Origin: Ypsolopha sequella | Lineage: Eukaryota > Arthropoda > Insecta > Lepidoptera > Ypsolophidae | DNA: 64,000 bases | Reading direction: 5' to 3' | Assembly: GCA_934047225.1 (NCBI GenBank) | Contig: OW204012.1 | Location: 5,084,001 to 5,148,000 of the forward strand | In this document: piece by piece, positions 49,101 through 53,477 of the stretch | How positions within the stretch are numbered: the stretch's first letter is position 1 | How the letters are laid out: every line of letters starts with the position of its first letter | Made by a program: the position numbers and the translations under genes | The notes under the pieces: model-generated | What the model saw: only the letters and a program-made list of their open reading frames with translations | What the model was told of the DNA's origin: nothing | Databases searched by the model: none

Positions 49101-50773
49101 AGCGGAGTATACAGGAGCATCGAGCGGTACTTCCCGCAGTACCAGCAGTGTACCATACAGGGGGACGAGTACACGCGCACCAAGATGTTCATTAGAACCA
49201 TGTTCGCTGTAAGTAGTGGAGTATACAGGAGCATCGAGCGGTACTTCCCGCAGTACCAGCAGTGTACCATACAGGGGGACGAGTACACGCGCACCAAGAT
49301 GTTTATTAGAACCATGTTCGCTGTAAGTAGTGGAGTATACAGGAGCATCGAGCGGTACTTCCCGCAGTACCAGCAGTGTACCATACAGGGGGACGAGTAC
49401 ACGCGCACCAAGATGTTTATTAGAACCATGTTCGCTGTAAGTAGCGGAGTATACAGGAGCATCGAGCGGTACTTCCCGCAGTACCAGCAGTGTACCATAC
49501 AGGGGGACGAGTACACGCGCACCAAGATGTTCATTAGAACCATGTTCGCTGTAAGTAGTGGAGTATACAGGAGCATCGAGCGGTACTTCCCGCAGTACCA
49601 GCAGTGTACCATACAGGGGGACGAGTACACGCGCACCAAGATGTTTATTAGAACCATGTTCGCTGTAAGTAGTGGAGTATACAGGAGCATCGAGCGGTAC
49701 TTCCCGCAGTACCAGCAGTGTACCATACAGGGGGACGAGTACACGCGCACCAAGATGTTTATTAGAACCATGTTCGCTGTAAGTAGCGGAGTATACAGGA
49801 GCATCGAGCGGTACTTCCCGCAGTACCAGCAGTGTACTATACAGGGGGGCGAGTAAAAGCGCACCAAGATGTTTATTAGAACCACAGAAGAAAAGGAGCA
49901 TCGAGCGGTCATTTTCCGTAGCCGAAGGGTGCAAACGGGACCCTATTACTAAGCCTCCGCTGTCTGTTTGCCTGTCTCTCCGTCAGTCTGTCACAAGGTC
50001 TACACTACAGCTTCAGCCGTTATAGGTAGCCAGTTGGAATTTTCACAGAATACGTTTTACTATGTGCCTAAAAAATTAAAAAAAAAATTGAAAGCTAAGG
50101 GGGTATACAAAAAGCCTTGAAAAACCTTCGAAAAACTAGCTTTTTTTAACGTTTTGTAATTTACCATGTTTTAGGGTTCCGTGCCCGTATTGTGTGGTGG
50201 TACGGAGTCCGACTTGCAATTGGCCAAATTATTTCTAGTTTCATTACTTCTTGTAAAAAAATATATATATACTAAAATCACATTGTCCAAGGACTGAGTA
50301 TGGAAAAAGAAATTTACTATATGGTGGAGTGCAACTTTATAATAAATTACCAAATAACATAAAAGAATGTGAATTGATATCTACTTTTAAAACTAAGCTC
50401 AAAACTTACATTGCAACAAACGTGTTTTAAAGTAAAATATTACCTACCAACATATATGTACACTGTCGACAAATCATAGAATTCACTAAATGTTATCTAA
50501 GCAAAATCTCATTTTAAGTGAACTATGTTCTTATGAGAATAAAGATCATTAACCAACTTGTACAATCTCCCCCAGGACGTAACAACAAAGAAACGCGAGC
50601 GCAAAAAGCTGTCGACGTCAGCGGAGAAGTTCATAGTGATGGAAGGGTTCAAGCCTCGCGAGTGCTTCTTCCACTTCACAACCGCCACTGACACCGACAA
50701 CGTGAGGACTGTCTTCCGGGACGTGCACAAGATTATACTGACGCACATCCTTAGCCAAGTCGGTCTCTACTGA
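25066..50773 (+). CDS. Galphaf: G-protein alpha subunit, Gs-like, probably Galpha-f
   Basis: Heterotrimeric G-protein alpha subunit, a GTP switch on the inner plasma membrane. Nine exons (25066-25164, 26732-26826, 40282-40450, 41020-41117, 42736-42850, 44501-44587, 46241-46371, 47094-47262, 50576-50773) join in phase to 386 codons. The N-terminus MGLFNC allows lipidation. P-loop GTGESGKTT is at 41-49, switch [10 protein letters not shown] at 176-184, switch [14 protein letters not shown] near 208-219, NKQD at 277-280, and TTATDTDN in the last exon. The C-terminus LSQVGLY differs from Gs, Gi, Gq and G12. The ADSAEY-like block [20 protein letters not shown] is Gs-like. The divergent sequence and length fit the insect-specific Galpha-f. 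Family membership is certain and the subtype inferred. Introns hold a 13-kb retroelement and an exon-derived tandem array. Confidence 0.85.
25165..26346. other. Galpha intron 1, mostly unremarkable
   Basis: AT-rich intron with no gene or clear element recognised before the foldback at 26347. Confidence 0.4.
26347..26559. repeat. Foldback element in Galpha intron 1
   Basis: AGATTATCAAAAAATATTGG then ACACGTATTTTTT, and the inverse ending GATAATCT. The arms are about 50 bp. The centre carries GTGATGTCAC and GTGACGTCACG. Confidence 0.7.
26732..26826 (+). CDS. Galphaf: Galpha exon 2 (P-loop)
   Basis: It follows a T-rich tract and CAG. It encodes [20 protein letters not shown] and then [11 protein letters not shown]. 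The donor GTAACT is used, and a BEL LTR starts only 23 nt into the intron (26850). Confidence 0.88.
26850..27266 (-). repeat. BEL 3' LTR
   Basis: It starts TGTAACCGCTGGCTACAGG and ends GCGTGAACA on the plus strand. It is GC-rich near 27175-27245, with an 11-G run. It is nearly identical to 39474-39889. Confidence 0.92.
27248..27913 (-). pseudogene. pol: BEL/Pao integrase C-terminal part
   Basis: It resumes on the minus strand with [20 protein letters not shown], then GALHE with the third catalytic Glu. It continues through [31 protein letters not shown] and [15 protein letters not shown] to [20 protein letters not shown]. This is the typical end of Pao integrases. It stops inside the 3' LTR at 27248. 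The 5.3-kb LINE separates it from the rest of Pol. Confidence 0.88.
27916..27950 (-). repeat. LINE 3'-terminal TTGAA pentamer run
   Basis: About seven units of ATTCA on the plus strand (TTGAA-type on the element's strand). This marks the LINE 3' end, where target-primed reverse transcription began. Confidence 0.8.
28195..31119 (-). CDS. LINE ORF2, endonuclease and reverse transcriptase
   Basis: About 974 aa. The N-terminal APE endonuclease has [32 protein letters not shown] and [11 protein letters not shown]. The central RT has [56 protein letters not shown] and the catalytic FADDVSVF. The C-terminus has [10 protein letters not shown] and [20 protein letters not shown]. The frame has no ATG at its start: it opens at a GTG that overlaps the ORF1 stop (GTGACTAA). 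Start by reinitiation or frameshift is therefore likely. Confidence 0.9.
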   Translation of the reverse strand: MTKNTRKPNQKRISLQAGITVAHINIQSLNDRKQALLETWLHSDEGRSIKVLCLTEHHRLKCDLERMSFRGFSLASSFCRKNRNSRGGVCIYVHKSLQFDEIPSIKKFSISNIFEVCGINVSGDYIICAYRPKTIKNDNFIDNVENILNHIISNKLNRNFLLCGDFNVNLLVKGRETNEFQCLLKSFDAKPFVNEPTRITEHSSTCIDNIISNTNLRNIKVIELGLSDHSLQYATLDIKLKPNSGRTYKQVRDINKSNSDELKTFLSSVNWDPVYKNLDSNQSFNIFHDMLLSAFDRFCPLKTVQVDKAYSKPKWITPGIKKSCETKRELFIELKHSANKTVLTQNYKRYCSILHQVVAYAKKKENEGLILKSNNKIKTTWNIVNRTVKGQKCQKVESFIGLSDGVKTIKNDLEAPDLFNDYLTTKKSSRGENELNTIELPRYQKNSMFITPITKPELIKLVSNLNNKRSCGYDGLPITIIKDIIEVIADTLVHLINLSIVTGSFPERLKKAHIIPLHKGGSRLDIRNYRPIALLPTLSKIYEKFYSNRLTNFLLKYDILSNNQFGFQKCKSTVDAVFDMMDFVADSLNGKSNVLTVLLDLSKAFDYVDHQVLECILNRYGIRGNCLNWLKSYLTNRRQSVILPTIDSKNKTLSSAESLTAETMQGVPQGSVLGPLLFILYINHLPEIIKNKITVFADDVSVFFEFERKNTENLSDEITHTINTVVKWLQVIGLKTNADKTKMVHFRNYNTPRVELDVTVENTSIALVDQAKFLGIFADEYMNWKMHIEALAGKLSSFCYALRCLSKITTIHAALQAYYAFFHSRLLYGLALWGGSVDIQKIFVLQKRCVRILNGVKSNRVSCRDLFVKLKIHTVTALFIIELCKLVQRFPEKFPISSERKCSRLKERFKYDIQKKSCRTTSYSRNTSQMAICVYNKLPFHIKRLSGDRFLKSLKQYLLLMCPYSLNEFYQNCE
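31112..32665 (-). CDS. LINE ORF1, PHD finger plus coiled coil
   Basis: 517 aa. An N-terminal zinc finger of PHD type ([20 protein letters not shown], then HYQC, then WKCESC) occupies residues about 3-52. A coiled coil lies near 135-195 ([20 protein letters not shown]). The C-terminal domain has [17 protein letters not shown] and [11 protein letters not shown], resembling the esterase-like domain of some CR1-group ORF1 proteins. Its likely role is RNA binding for retrotransposition. It ends NVFFRD* in an 8-T run overlapping ORF2. Confidence 0.85.
   Translation of the reverse strand: MDCHVCRKTIALSDLLKCTACKKLFHYQCLNIASAKYSALYPTKKQWKCESCANVCKSRGNLKKNTQTRGVPCSAGKATSSSDRTLTATESIETEKIYDDQPSPQRRYNSMEDLSAYALDRSSSFLDSTARSLPNLIQMNDSLVQNLKEQIFSLTMDLNSAHQEITNLNEENNILKLDVQELNKKITLLMKINTSITTSTPKQQIALNSSSAHLKSKKRIMFEKSESTPKPSAIPKRKIHNADVNDSIVLTPDHSVNTSEIEEKKIDAPVLPSHDKSGSLLQKSKRKHPPISRKNKPLIHVLGDQGARGTAGKLWDLRNNNWNNNYTVSAFIKPYAMPLEILKDFKELITRVGEDDIIILILGSNNSPSNLKYEVQSILQNRDVQNVVFLCETKEFSKEFNSTIYKYQQNRLVELKSELNLASKLNIEIDYLRYKEEFITNFGKLIRNQTAQQTPGILKVGTIPYFFHRQEQKLKEKFVEISSKDPKVGTIPYYFREKTATTKATGAIPKMNVFFRD
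33151..36558 (-). pseudogene. pol: BEL/Pao Pol, truncated by a LINE within integrase
   Basis: Protease with LLDCGSM (about 46-52, Cys in place of the usual Ser/Thr). RT with [15 protein letters not shown] and the catalytic FVDDIL. RNase H with [17 protein letters not shown] and [11 protein letters not shown]. Integrase with a zinc motif ([15 protein letters not shown] and CIRCFRC) and the first two catalytic acids ([20 protein letters not shown]). Genuine Pol sequence ends at 33212 after NNDAIT. The last residues to the stop at 33151 come from the LINE. The frame also extends 37 codons upstream of the first Met to the Gag stop. The missing integrase end lies at 27248-27913. Confidence 0.9.
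36670..38238 (-). CDS. gag: BEL/Pao Gag protein
   Basis: 522 aa. The N-terminal half is helical ([20 protein letters not shown]) and leads into the Pao-type gag domain ([20 protein letters not shown], then [12 protein letters not shown], then [15 protein letters not shown]). A basic Pro/Ser/Arg stretch precedes Cys/His clusters ([44 protein letters not shown]) that should bind nucleic acid. The stop is UGA followed by CUA. The downstream pol frame continues in the same register, so readthrough could link Gag and Pol. Confidence 0.88.
   Translation of the reverse strand: MPSKSQAAMFREAVKAIVLLKEIGAAVEAGDRKTYSVADFTARYANIQSVKTKLEDVYYEILDDEDLSDETEATYTKKFQSALSNYDAILVAFEKLNEKSALPDKTQPLSSGTPVGVLPKIPIPEFHSNVEEWPSFIAVFRSLVSEMATVSDAVKLHYLLGALKGEAHDMVKHLYPTNENYPIAMEILTKRYDNRRVLIDRFVDIIMNLPHIHMRSDIRTSFLIPLISAQSALRNLDLPMKDSDYVFVSMVVRKLQGELRTLFERKYGSRATLPTLKNLIEFLEEHARCKENESSFLASQEAPSSSRLGPSERLAQLNKLLQPTRGTPRQPYQAHQEFRPIAPRQDNRSPRPIRQPFMAFETAPVYSARSSPSPTRRQNYSAQPSSPTGGMPCPYCRNRGHKLIACPGFNNQPVQGRWDFVNSRNRCRRCLGPHYENECRSTRACKECGRSDHHTSLHRHGAMSPTRSSAHLLPPSLREQPRQRSAHEPQYHSAHAAQAYTSHPNSPTQSRSPSRSRVGSQQ
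38239..39455 (-). other. BEL 5' leader between PBS and gag
   Basis: About 1.2 kb of untranslated leader. It contains a GGGTC pentamer run (39137-39156) and two related stretches with GGACTGTAATAAA and ATCGACGGGGGCTGGTTC (39351-39375, 39420-39450). No ORF with recognisable similarity. Confidence 0.6.
39456..39470 (-). other. Candidate primer binding site of the BEL element
   Basis: Three bases inside the 5' LTR, the minus strand reads TGGCCCTTCGAACCG. It starts with TGG, as expected for pairing with a tRNA 3' CCA end. The tRNA species was not determined. Confidence 0.45.
39474..39889 (-). repeat. BEL 5' LTR
   Basis: It is the partner of 26850-27266. On the element's strand it begins TGTTCACGCTACAGCGTGA and ends GGTTACA. 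It should contain the element's promoter. Confidence 0.92.
39895..40200 (-). pseudogene. LINE RT fragment in Galpha intron 2
   Basis: The minus strand near 40015-39945 encodes [20 protein letters not shown], a LINE RT motif block. The surrounding frame is broken. The BEL element inserted at its edge. Confidence 0.6.
40282..40450 (+). CDS. Galphaf: Galpha exon 3 (helical domain)
   Basis: The acceptor is CATTGCAG and the donor GTGACA. It encodes [20 protein letters not shown] through [20 protein letters not shown] to [11 protein letters not shown], the alpha-helical domain. It joins exon 2 across a phase-2 boundary. Confidence 0.88.
40497..40778. repeat. Foldback in Galpha intron 3
   Basis: GCGGCGTGTGCTTGAACAAC then GGCGAAAGTTATCTAATGAT, and the inverse (ATCATTAGATAACTTTCGCC) ending GCACACGCCTC. 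The arms are about 65 bp. Confidence 0.7.
41020..41117 (+). CDS. Galphaf: Galpha exon 4
   Basis: The acceptor is ATGACAG and the donor GTAAGC. It encodes [20 protein letters not shown] and then [13 protein letters not shown] (Tyr completed by exon 5). [11 protein letters not shown] matches the Gs/Gq consensus. Confidence 0.88.
41118..42352. other. Galpha intron 4, first part
   Basis: A short direct repeat GTCATCGGTCATGATC occurs at 41425 and 41455. No exon or known element was recognised. Confidence 0.35.
42353..42660 (-). repeat. YVQQWTN-tail repeat, copy 2
   Basis: Inverted copy with a CATC run at its left edge (the GATG tail) and TTCGTCCACTGCTGGACATA, extending to TCGAGGGGGTCTCC. Same family as 9383. 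Confidence 0.7.
42736..42850 (+). CDS. Galphaf: Galpha exon 5 (switch I)
   Basis: The acceptor is ATTTCAG and the donor GTACGT. It encodes [20 protein letters not shown] and then [18 protein letters not shown]. It includes the switch-I arginine, which is the cholera-toxin target position in Gs, and the Mg-binding threonine. Confidence 0.9.
42851..43445. other. Galpha intron 5, first part
   Basis: AT-rich, with no exon, TIR or retroelement motif recognised. Confidence 0.35.
43446..43882 (+). repeat. TTAA-flanked MITE, complete copy
   Basis: TTAA (43446-43449) then GGGGCTCCACAATGCTAAAC, and at the right TTTAGCATAGTGCAGCCCC then TTAA (43879-43882). TIRs are about 23 bp with mismatches. The TTAA target fits piggyBac-like or Kolobok-like mobilisation. 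A second copy is at 59712-60124. Confidence 0.8.
44501..44587 (+). CDS. Galphaf: Galpha exon 6 (switch II)
   Basis: The acceptor is TCCCTAG and the donor GTATGT. It encodes [20 protein letters not shown] and then RGERKKWIQ. The catalytic Gln of DVGGQ is kept. Gly replaces the usual Asp or Ser after GQR. Confidence 0.9.
44666..44816. repeat. Short foldback element in Galpha intron 6
   Basis: TATACTATAGTCTGT then GCTTGAGCC and GACAGC, mirrored as GCTGTC, GGGCTCAAGC and ACGGACTATAGTATA. The arms are about 40 bp. Confidence 0.7.
44853..45151 (+). repeat. MITE family B (CATAGACAATA), complete copy with 8-bp TSD
   Basis: The left end is CATAGACAATAAAGCC and the right end GGCTGTATTCGTCTATG. The 8-bp TSD ACCTCCTA lies at 44845-44852 and 45152-45159, a hAT-like length. 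It inserted into an older repeat (45152-45385) related to 46515-46670. Confidence 0.82.
45152..45385 (+). repeat. Dispersed repeat with CATACATACATA run, copy 1
   Basis: Shares TTCATGACGTTCCGATCAAC and GTTCAAGTAGACTC with 46515-46670 in the same order. Includes a tetranucleotide CATA run. Class unknown. Confidence 0.6.
45409..45770. repeat. Old GC-rich-ended repeat
   Basis: GCCTGGGGCGGCAGGCTGCG at one side and TGGGGCGGCAAACCTAACAG at the other, with an AT-rich middle. Similar phrases occur at 24243-24320. Low-confidence family assignment. Confidence 0.4.
46241..46371 (+). CDS. Galphaf: Galpha exon 7
   Basis: The acceptor is AATCCAG and the donor GTACTT. It encodes [20 protein letters not shown] and then [20 protein letters not shown] ending WQSR. 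A decayed duplicate lies 44 bp downstream. Confidence 0.9.
46415..46515 (+). pseudogene. Decayed duplicate of Galpha exon 7
   Basis: It closely matches 46244-46344 (GTTCGAGGGCATCCACGCGA, GACCAGACTCTCAGAGAGGA). TGG became TAG at 46439-46441, and a second CAG became TAG in TCGTAGAAC. It has no 3' end and no donor. It lies 44 bp after the true exon and cannot be used productively. Confidence 0.85.
46515..46670 (+). repeat. Dispersed repeat with CATACATACATA run, copy 2
   Basis: Parallel to 45200-45385 (ACTCGCCTATCAAACTTCAT, TTCAAGTAGACTCGGAGAAC), shorter and diverged. Confidence 0.6.
46683..47045 (+). repeat. YVQQWTN-tail repeat, copy 3
   Basis: Runs from AAGGTGGTAGAGCTGATGCT to TCCAGCAGTGGACGTACTAG. 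Ends 48 bp before the exon 8 acceptor of the Galpha gene. Confidence 0.7.
47094..47262 (+). CDS. Galphaf: Galpha exon 8 (NKQD), parent of the tandem array
   Basis: The acceptor is CCCACAG and the donor GTAAGTAG at 47263. It encodes [20 protein letters not shown] through [20 protein letters not shown] to [15 protein letters not shown] gives guanine specificity. Its last 94 bp plus 20 bp of intron are the unit amplified to 49909. Confidence 0.9.
47169..49909 (+). repeat. Exon-intron tandem array, 24 units of 114 bp
   Basis: Each unit contains the last 94 bp of Galpha exon 8 (from GAGCATCGAGCGG to TTCGCT) plus 20 bp of intron (GTAAGTAGCGGAGTATACAG). Starts are at 47169, 47283, 47397 and so on to 49799, with a partial 25th at 49896. 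Two units (48309, 48541) are 118 bp through an extra ACAT. The 114-bp period is 38 codons, so the plus frame reads through until a CAG-to-TAG change in the unit at 47853. Seven units carry that TAG. 23 units keep the GTAAGTAG donor; the last has lost it. Units differ by a few point changes each (for example GGGCGG, TTCCCTGTAAG, TTTATTAG). Confidence 0.97.
49910..50232 (-). repeat. CCGGCCAAGTGCGAGTC-family repeat, inverted copy
   Basis: CCGAAGGGTGCAAACGGGAC at the left and TTTAGGGTTCCGTGCCCG, then GTCCGACTTGCAATTGGCC, at the right. It borders the exon array directly. Confidence 0.65.
50285..50520 (+). mobile_element. 5'-truncated LINE tail
   Basis: Encodes [20 protein letters not shown] and then [11 protein letters not shown] with a TAA at about 50430. 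This is a LINE ORF2 C-terminus, with a short AT-rich 3' part. Located just before Galpha exon 9. Confidence 0.65.
50576..50773 (+). CDS. Galphaf: Galpha exon 9 (C-terminus)
   Basis: The acceptor is CCCCCAG. It encodes [20 protein letters not shown] through [20 protein letters not shown] to [15 protein letters not shown] and TGA. TTATD is the guanine-contact G5 motif. The C-terminal tail is the receptor-selectivity region, and no Cys at -4 is present, so it is not a pertussis-toxin substrate type. A basic insert KKRERKK follows the junction. Confidence 0.9.
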   Translation, partial: DVTTKKRERKKLSTSAEKFIVMEGFKPRECFFHFTTATDTDNVRTVFRDVHKIILTHILSQVGLY

Positions 50774-50854
50774 ACGTGCTCTCTCCGGCTGCCACGAGTA
50801 ATGTTAGGTTAACTTGTAAATGTATGAAAATCTTAAAGCATGAGTGTAGTTGGA

Positions 50855-50860
50855 AATAAA
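50855..50860 (+). terminator. Galphaf: Polyadenylation signal of the Galpha gene
   Basis: AATAAA lies 82 bp after the stop codon, followed by an A-rich run. It is the first canonical signal downstream. Confidence 0.6.
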
Positions 50861-51186
50861 AAAAAAAACATACGCATGTTTCATCTTTTATTCTCTAAAA
50901 TGAATGACCCGAATTTGCTGTCAAACCTATTTGACAGCTCTAAACAAAATGAAAGAACTATTTTCACAAAAATGCTTTTTTTCATTTTTTTACTGATAAC
51001 GAATTCTTTCAGTAAAGAATGTATTATTTTGATAAAATAGTTATTTTTAGAATATTTTTCTAAAACAGAAACGCGATTGGAGAAATTCGGCTCTATAGAA
51101 ATATTTATTGAAATGAGGTCTTTTTCGACACCAATTCTCTTTGTTTGACAATTTGGAATAACATATGGACTGCATTTATATTTTAT

Positions 51187-51579
51187 TTCAATGCATGTGC
51201 TCGTAAAGGCCCACTTTTTATGCATCAAAATCGAACAGAAAGTCGATTATTTTGCCCTAGGGCTTTATTATTTTTTTTTTTTTAGTTTGTTTTCAATGGT
51301 TGGCTAACTTGCAGCCTTTCCTGTGTACCATAGATGTTATACTTTTTTTTCCACTGTTTAACGGCTCTGGATACAATCCTTTTGAGCCAATCATAATTGG
51401 AAGTTCACAAGATTATATTTGTTTTCATTTCCTCACACTATGCATTGAAAAACGTAGTATGATACACGGGCGTAAAAGCAATAAATTTCTCGGTTACGTT
51501 TAAAACACTCGCTACGCTCGTGTTTTAAATCGTCCTCGTAATTTATTCCTTTTCGCCCTAGTAGCATAAACTACTATTA
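51187..51579 (-). repeat. Interspersed repeat R390, copy 3
   Basis: TTCAATGCATGTGCTCGTAA to TAGCATAAACTACTATT. Contains an internal AACACTCGCTACGCTCGTGT palindromic segment. Confidence 0.75.
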
Positions 51580-51710
51580 GATGGGTTTTAGGACCTGATT
51601 AATAATAAATCGACTTTTTGCTACTTTTCCACGAATCCGTCCCTCTCGCACTGAGGGTTTATTCGCATATGGAGTAACATGGACGATAAAACTTTTCATA
51701 TAGCCTTAAC

Positions 51711-51986
51711 TTTGTTTTTTAAGAAGTTAAAACTGAAAAAGATATTGGTATGTGGCAATTCACGCCAATAGTTTAGTATAAATTAGGTTTATAAATCAAA
51801 AGCTTATTTTAAATTTGTTTCGACAAATTCATGGCTTTAATTTAATTACTTAATTAAATTTTAAATATCACGTATTAATTCATAAACCTAACATATACTG
51901 AACTATTGGAGTGAATTGCCACAGAGCAATATCTTTTTCACTTTTAACTTCTTAATAAGAAAAACAAAGTTAAGTTGTGCACTTTG
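51711..51986. repeat. Long-arm foldback (AACTTTGTTTTT ends)
   Basis: AACTTTGTTTTTTAAGAAGT, AAAAAGATATTGG and TGGCAATTCAC, mirrored at the right as GTGAATTGCCA, CCAATATCTTTTTC-like text and AAAACAAAGTT. The arms are about 100 bp. A related split copy covers 60632-60860 plus 61483-61577. Confidence 0.65.
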
Positions 51987-52506
51987 TACCGAGCGACTGA
52001 TGAATGAAAAAAAAAATGAAAATTTCTTTATTTCAAAATAAGTTACCTTAATTATTAAAACTCTAGTTCCCACAGAAAGTTTCCTTGTGTAGTGGAAACT
52101 AGGCTATATTTAAACATAAAGAAATTAAGACGTTAATTTACAGTCTAATAAGCTTAATAGGTAGGTATATCATATTTATATAATAAAACAATATAAAACC
52201 TACTTATTTACATGAGTATGGCATAAAGACATAAAGATACTTATTGTTAATAAAGTACGACTTTGTGTTGTATTAGAGATGAATGATGTTAAAATATTTG
52301 GACATACACAAACTTCATAAAAATTAAACACCAAACAAAATATTCAAACAAAAAAGTTGTTGTATTGAGGTAAATTTATTATACTCATGTAGCACCATAG
52401 GGATTAGAATGTATTATCCGTCTGCAGCTTCACATGATTTAATAGATTTCTCATCAACCACCATGTAATATGATTTTAAATCGAGTTAAGTATTGCTTGC
52501 TTCAAC
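51987..52506. other. Intergenic region upstream of SIFamide
   Basis: AT-rich, with no gene or element recognised. It is the likely upstream regulatory region of the SIFamide gene. Confidence 0.4.
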
Positions 52507-52536
52507 TATAAAAGTTGCAGGCGTTCAGGGCTCAGT
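52507..52536 (+). promoter_or_regulatory. SIFa: SIFamide core promoter (TATA and Inr)
   Basis: TATAAAAG at 52507-52514 and the arthropod initiator TCAGT at 52532-52536. This puts the likely start at A52534, 27 nt from the first T of the TATA box. A 5'UTR exon with a donor follows at the right distance. Inferred from spacing and consensus. Confidence 0.6.
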
Positions 52537-52585
52537 GTCAGTACACCAACTGCTTTCAGCATCACATTGTGAAAAAGGAAAACAG
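52534..52585 (+). other. SIFa: SIFamide 5'UTR exon
   Basis: 52 bp of non-coding exon ending AAACAG before the donor GTAAAA. It pairs with the acceptor CTCCAG at 53331-53336, 8 bp upstream of the ATG. A leader intron of this kind is common in insect neuropeptide genes. Confidence 0.55.
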
Positions 52586-53344
52586 GTAAAATATTTTATT
52601 TTTTGTTCCTTCATTTTCAATTTTATTGCCATATTATTCTCAATTTATTATTTACGTTTTGCCTAAACTTTTAGGCCGTGAAACACTCTATAACGCTTAA
52701 TTCTTAAATGTTTTTATCACTAGGTAAAAAGCCACACTTAAATTCAAAATTCACTCAATAGTTATTCAACAAAACCTTACCTATGTACTTACTGTGTATC
52801 TGCCATCGAAGTTTAAATTCGTTTCTGTAAATTAGATTTTCAAAACTTTTTAAATTAAATTTTTTTTAAGTTTTTGTTTACAGAAACCAATGGAAACTTT
52901 GCGATGGTAACATACACAATAGGTACATAGGTAATAAGGTTTTGTTGAATAAATATTGAGTGAATTATGAATTTAAGCGTTGTTTCCATTAATTACAAAA
53001 AGGCGGGTTTTCACAATCCGGCTGCGAAACCGCTCTTAATTGTGTAAAAGTGCACACGAATCGAATCGAAAATTCGAGGCAAATGTATGAAATTATTTGC
53101 CAATTATCCACTAATGTTTATTTTTGATAACGTAATCAATTCAAAGTTTAATGCTTATTGATCGAAATAATAAAAAAATTGTATATTGAAATGATCTCGT
53201 AAGCAAATGCGTCACCATTGATTTCTTCCTCTGTGATTAAGCAAAGAGGGCATAAAAAGTATCCACTTGAATAATTTACGGTTGTATCTCTAATATAATC
53301 CACTGCTTTTTTTGTAATTTTGTTCTTTTTCTCCAGCGATCAAA

Positions 53345-53477
53345 ATGCGTTCTCCCCTGGTAGTGGTGTGCTGCGTGGTCGTCACCATCATGGCCTGTCT
53401 GGCGCGGCTCAGTGCTGCCACCTACCGGAAGACTCCATTCAATGGTTCCATTTTCGGGAAGAGAGGCGTTACTGTTG
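53345..53477 (+). CDS. SIFa: SIFamide exon 2 (signal peptide and mature peptide)
   Basis: ATG at 53345. Codes the signal peptide, TYRKTPFNGSIFGKR and GVTV. The donor GTAGTG follows 53477, and the last G starts a Glu codon completed by the next exon. Confidence 0.92.

Noticed and set aside
47169..49909. CRISPR-like or satellite interpretation of the array
   Set aside because: There are no unique spacers, and the unit is plainly a Galpha exon end plus a splice donor in an animal gene.
47052..49934. Long antisense and sense ORFs across the tandem array (up to about 476 codons)
   Set aside because: They exist only because the 114-bp unit is a multiple of three and lacks stops in several frames. 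The plus-strand reading is the Galpha exon; the minus-strand frames have no independent support.
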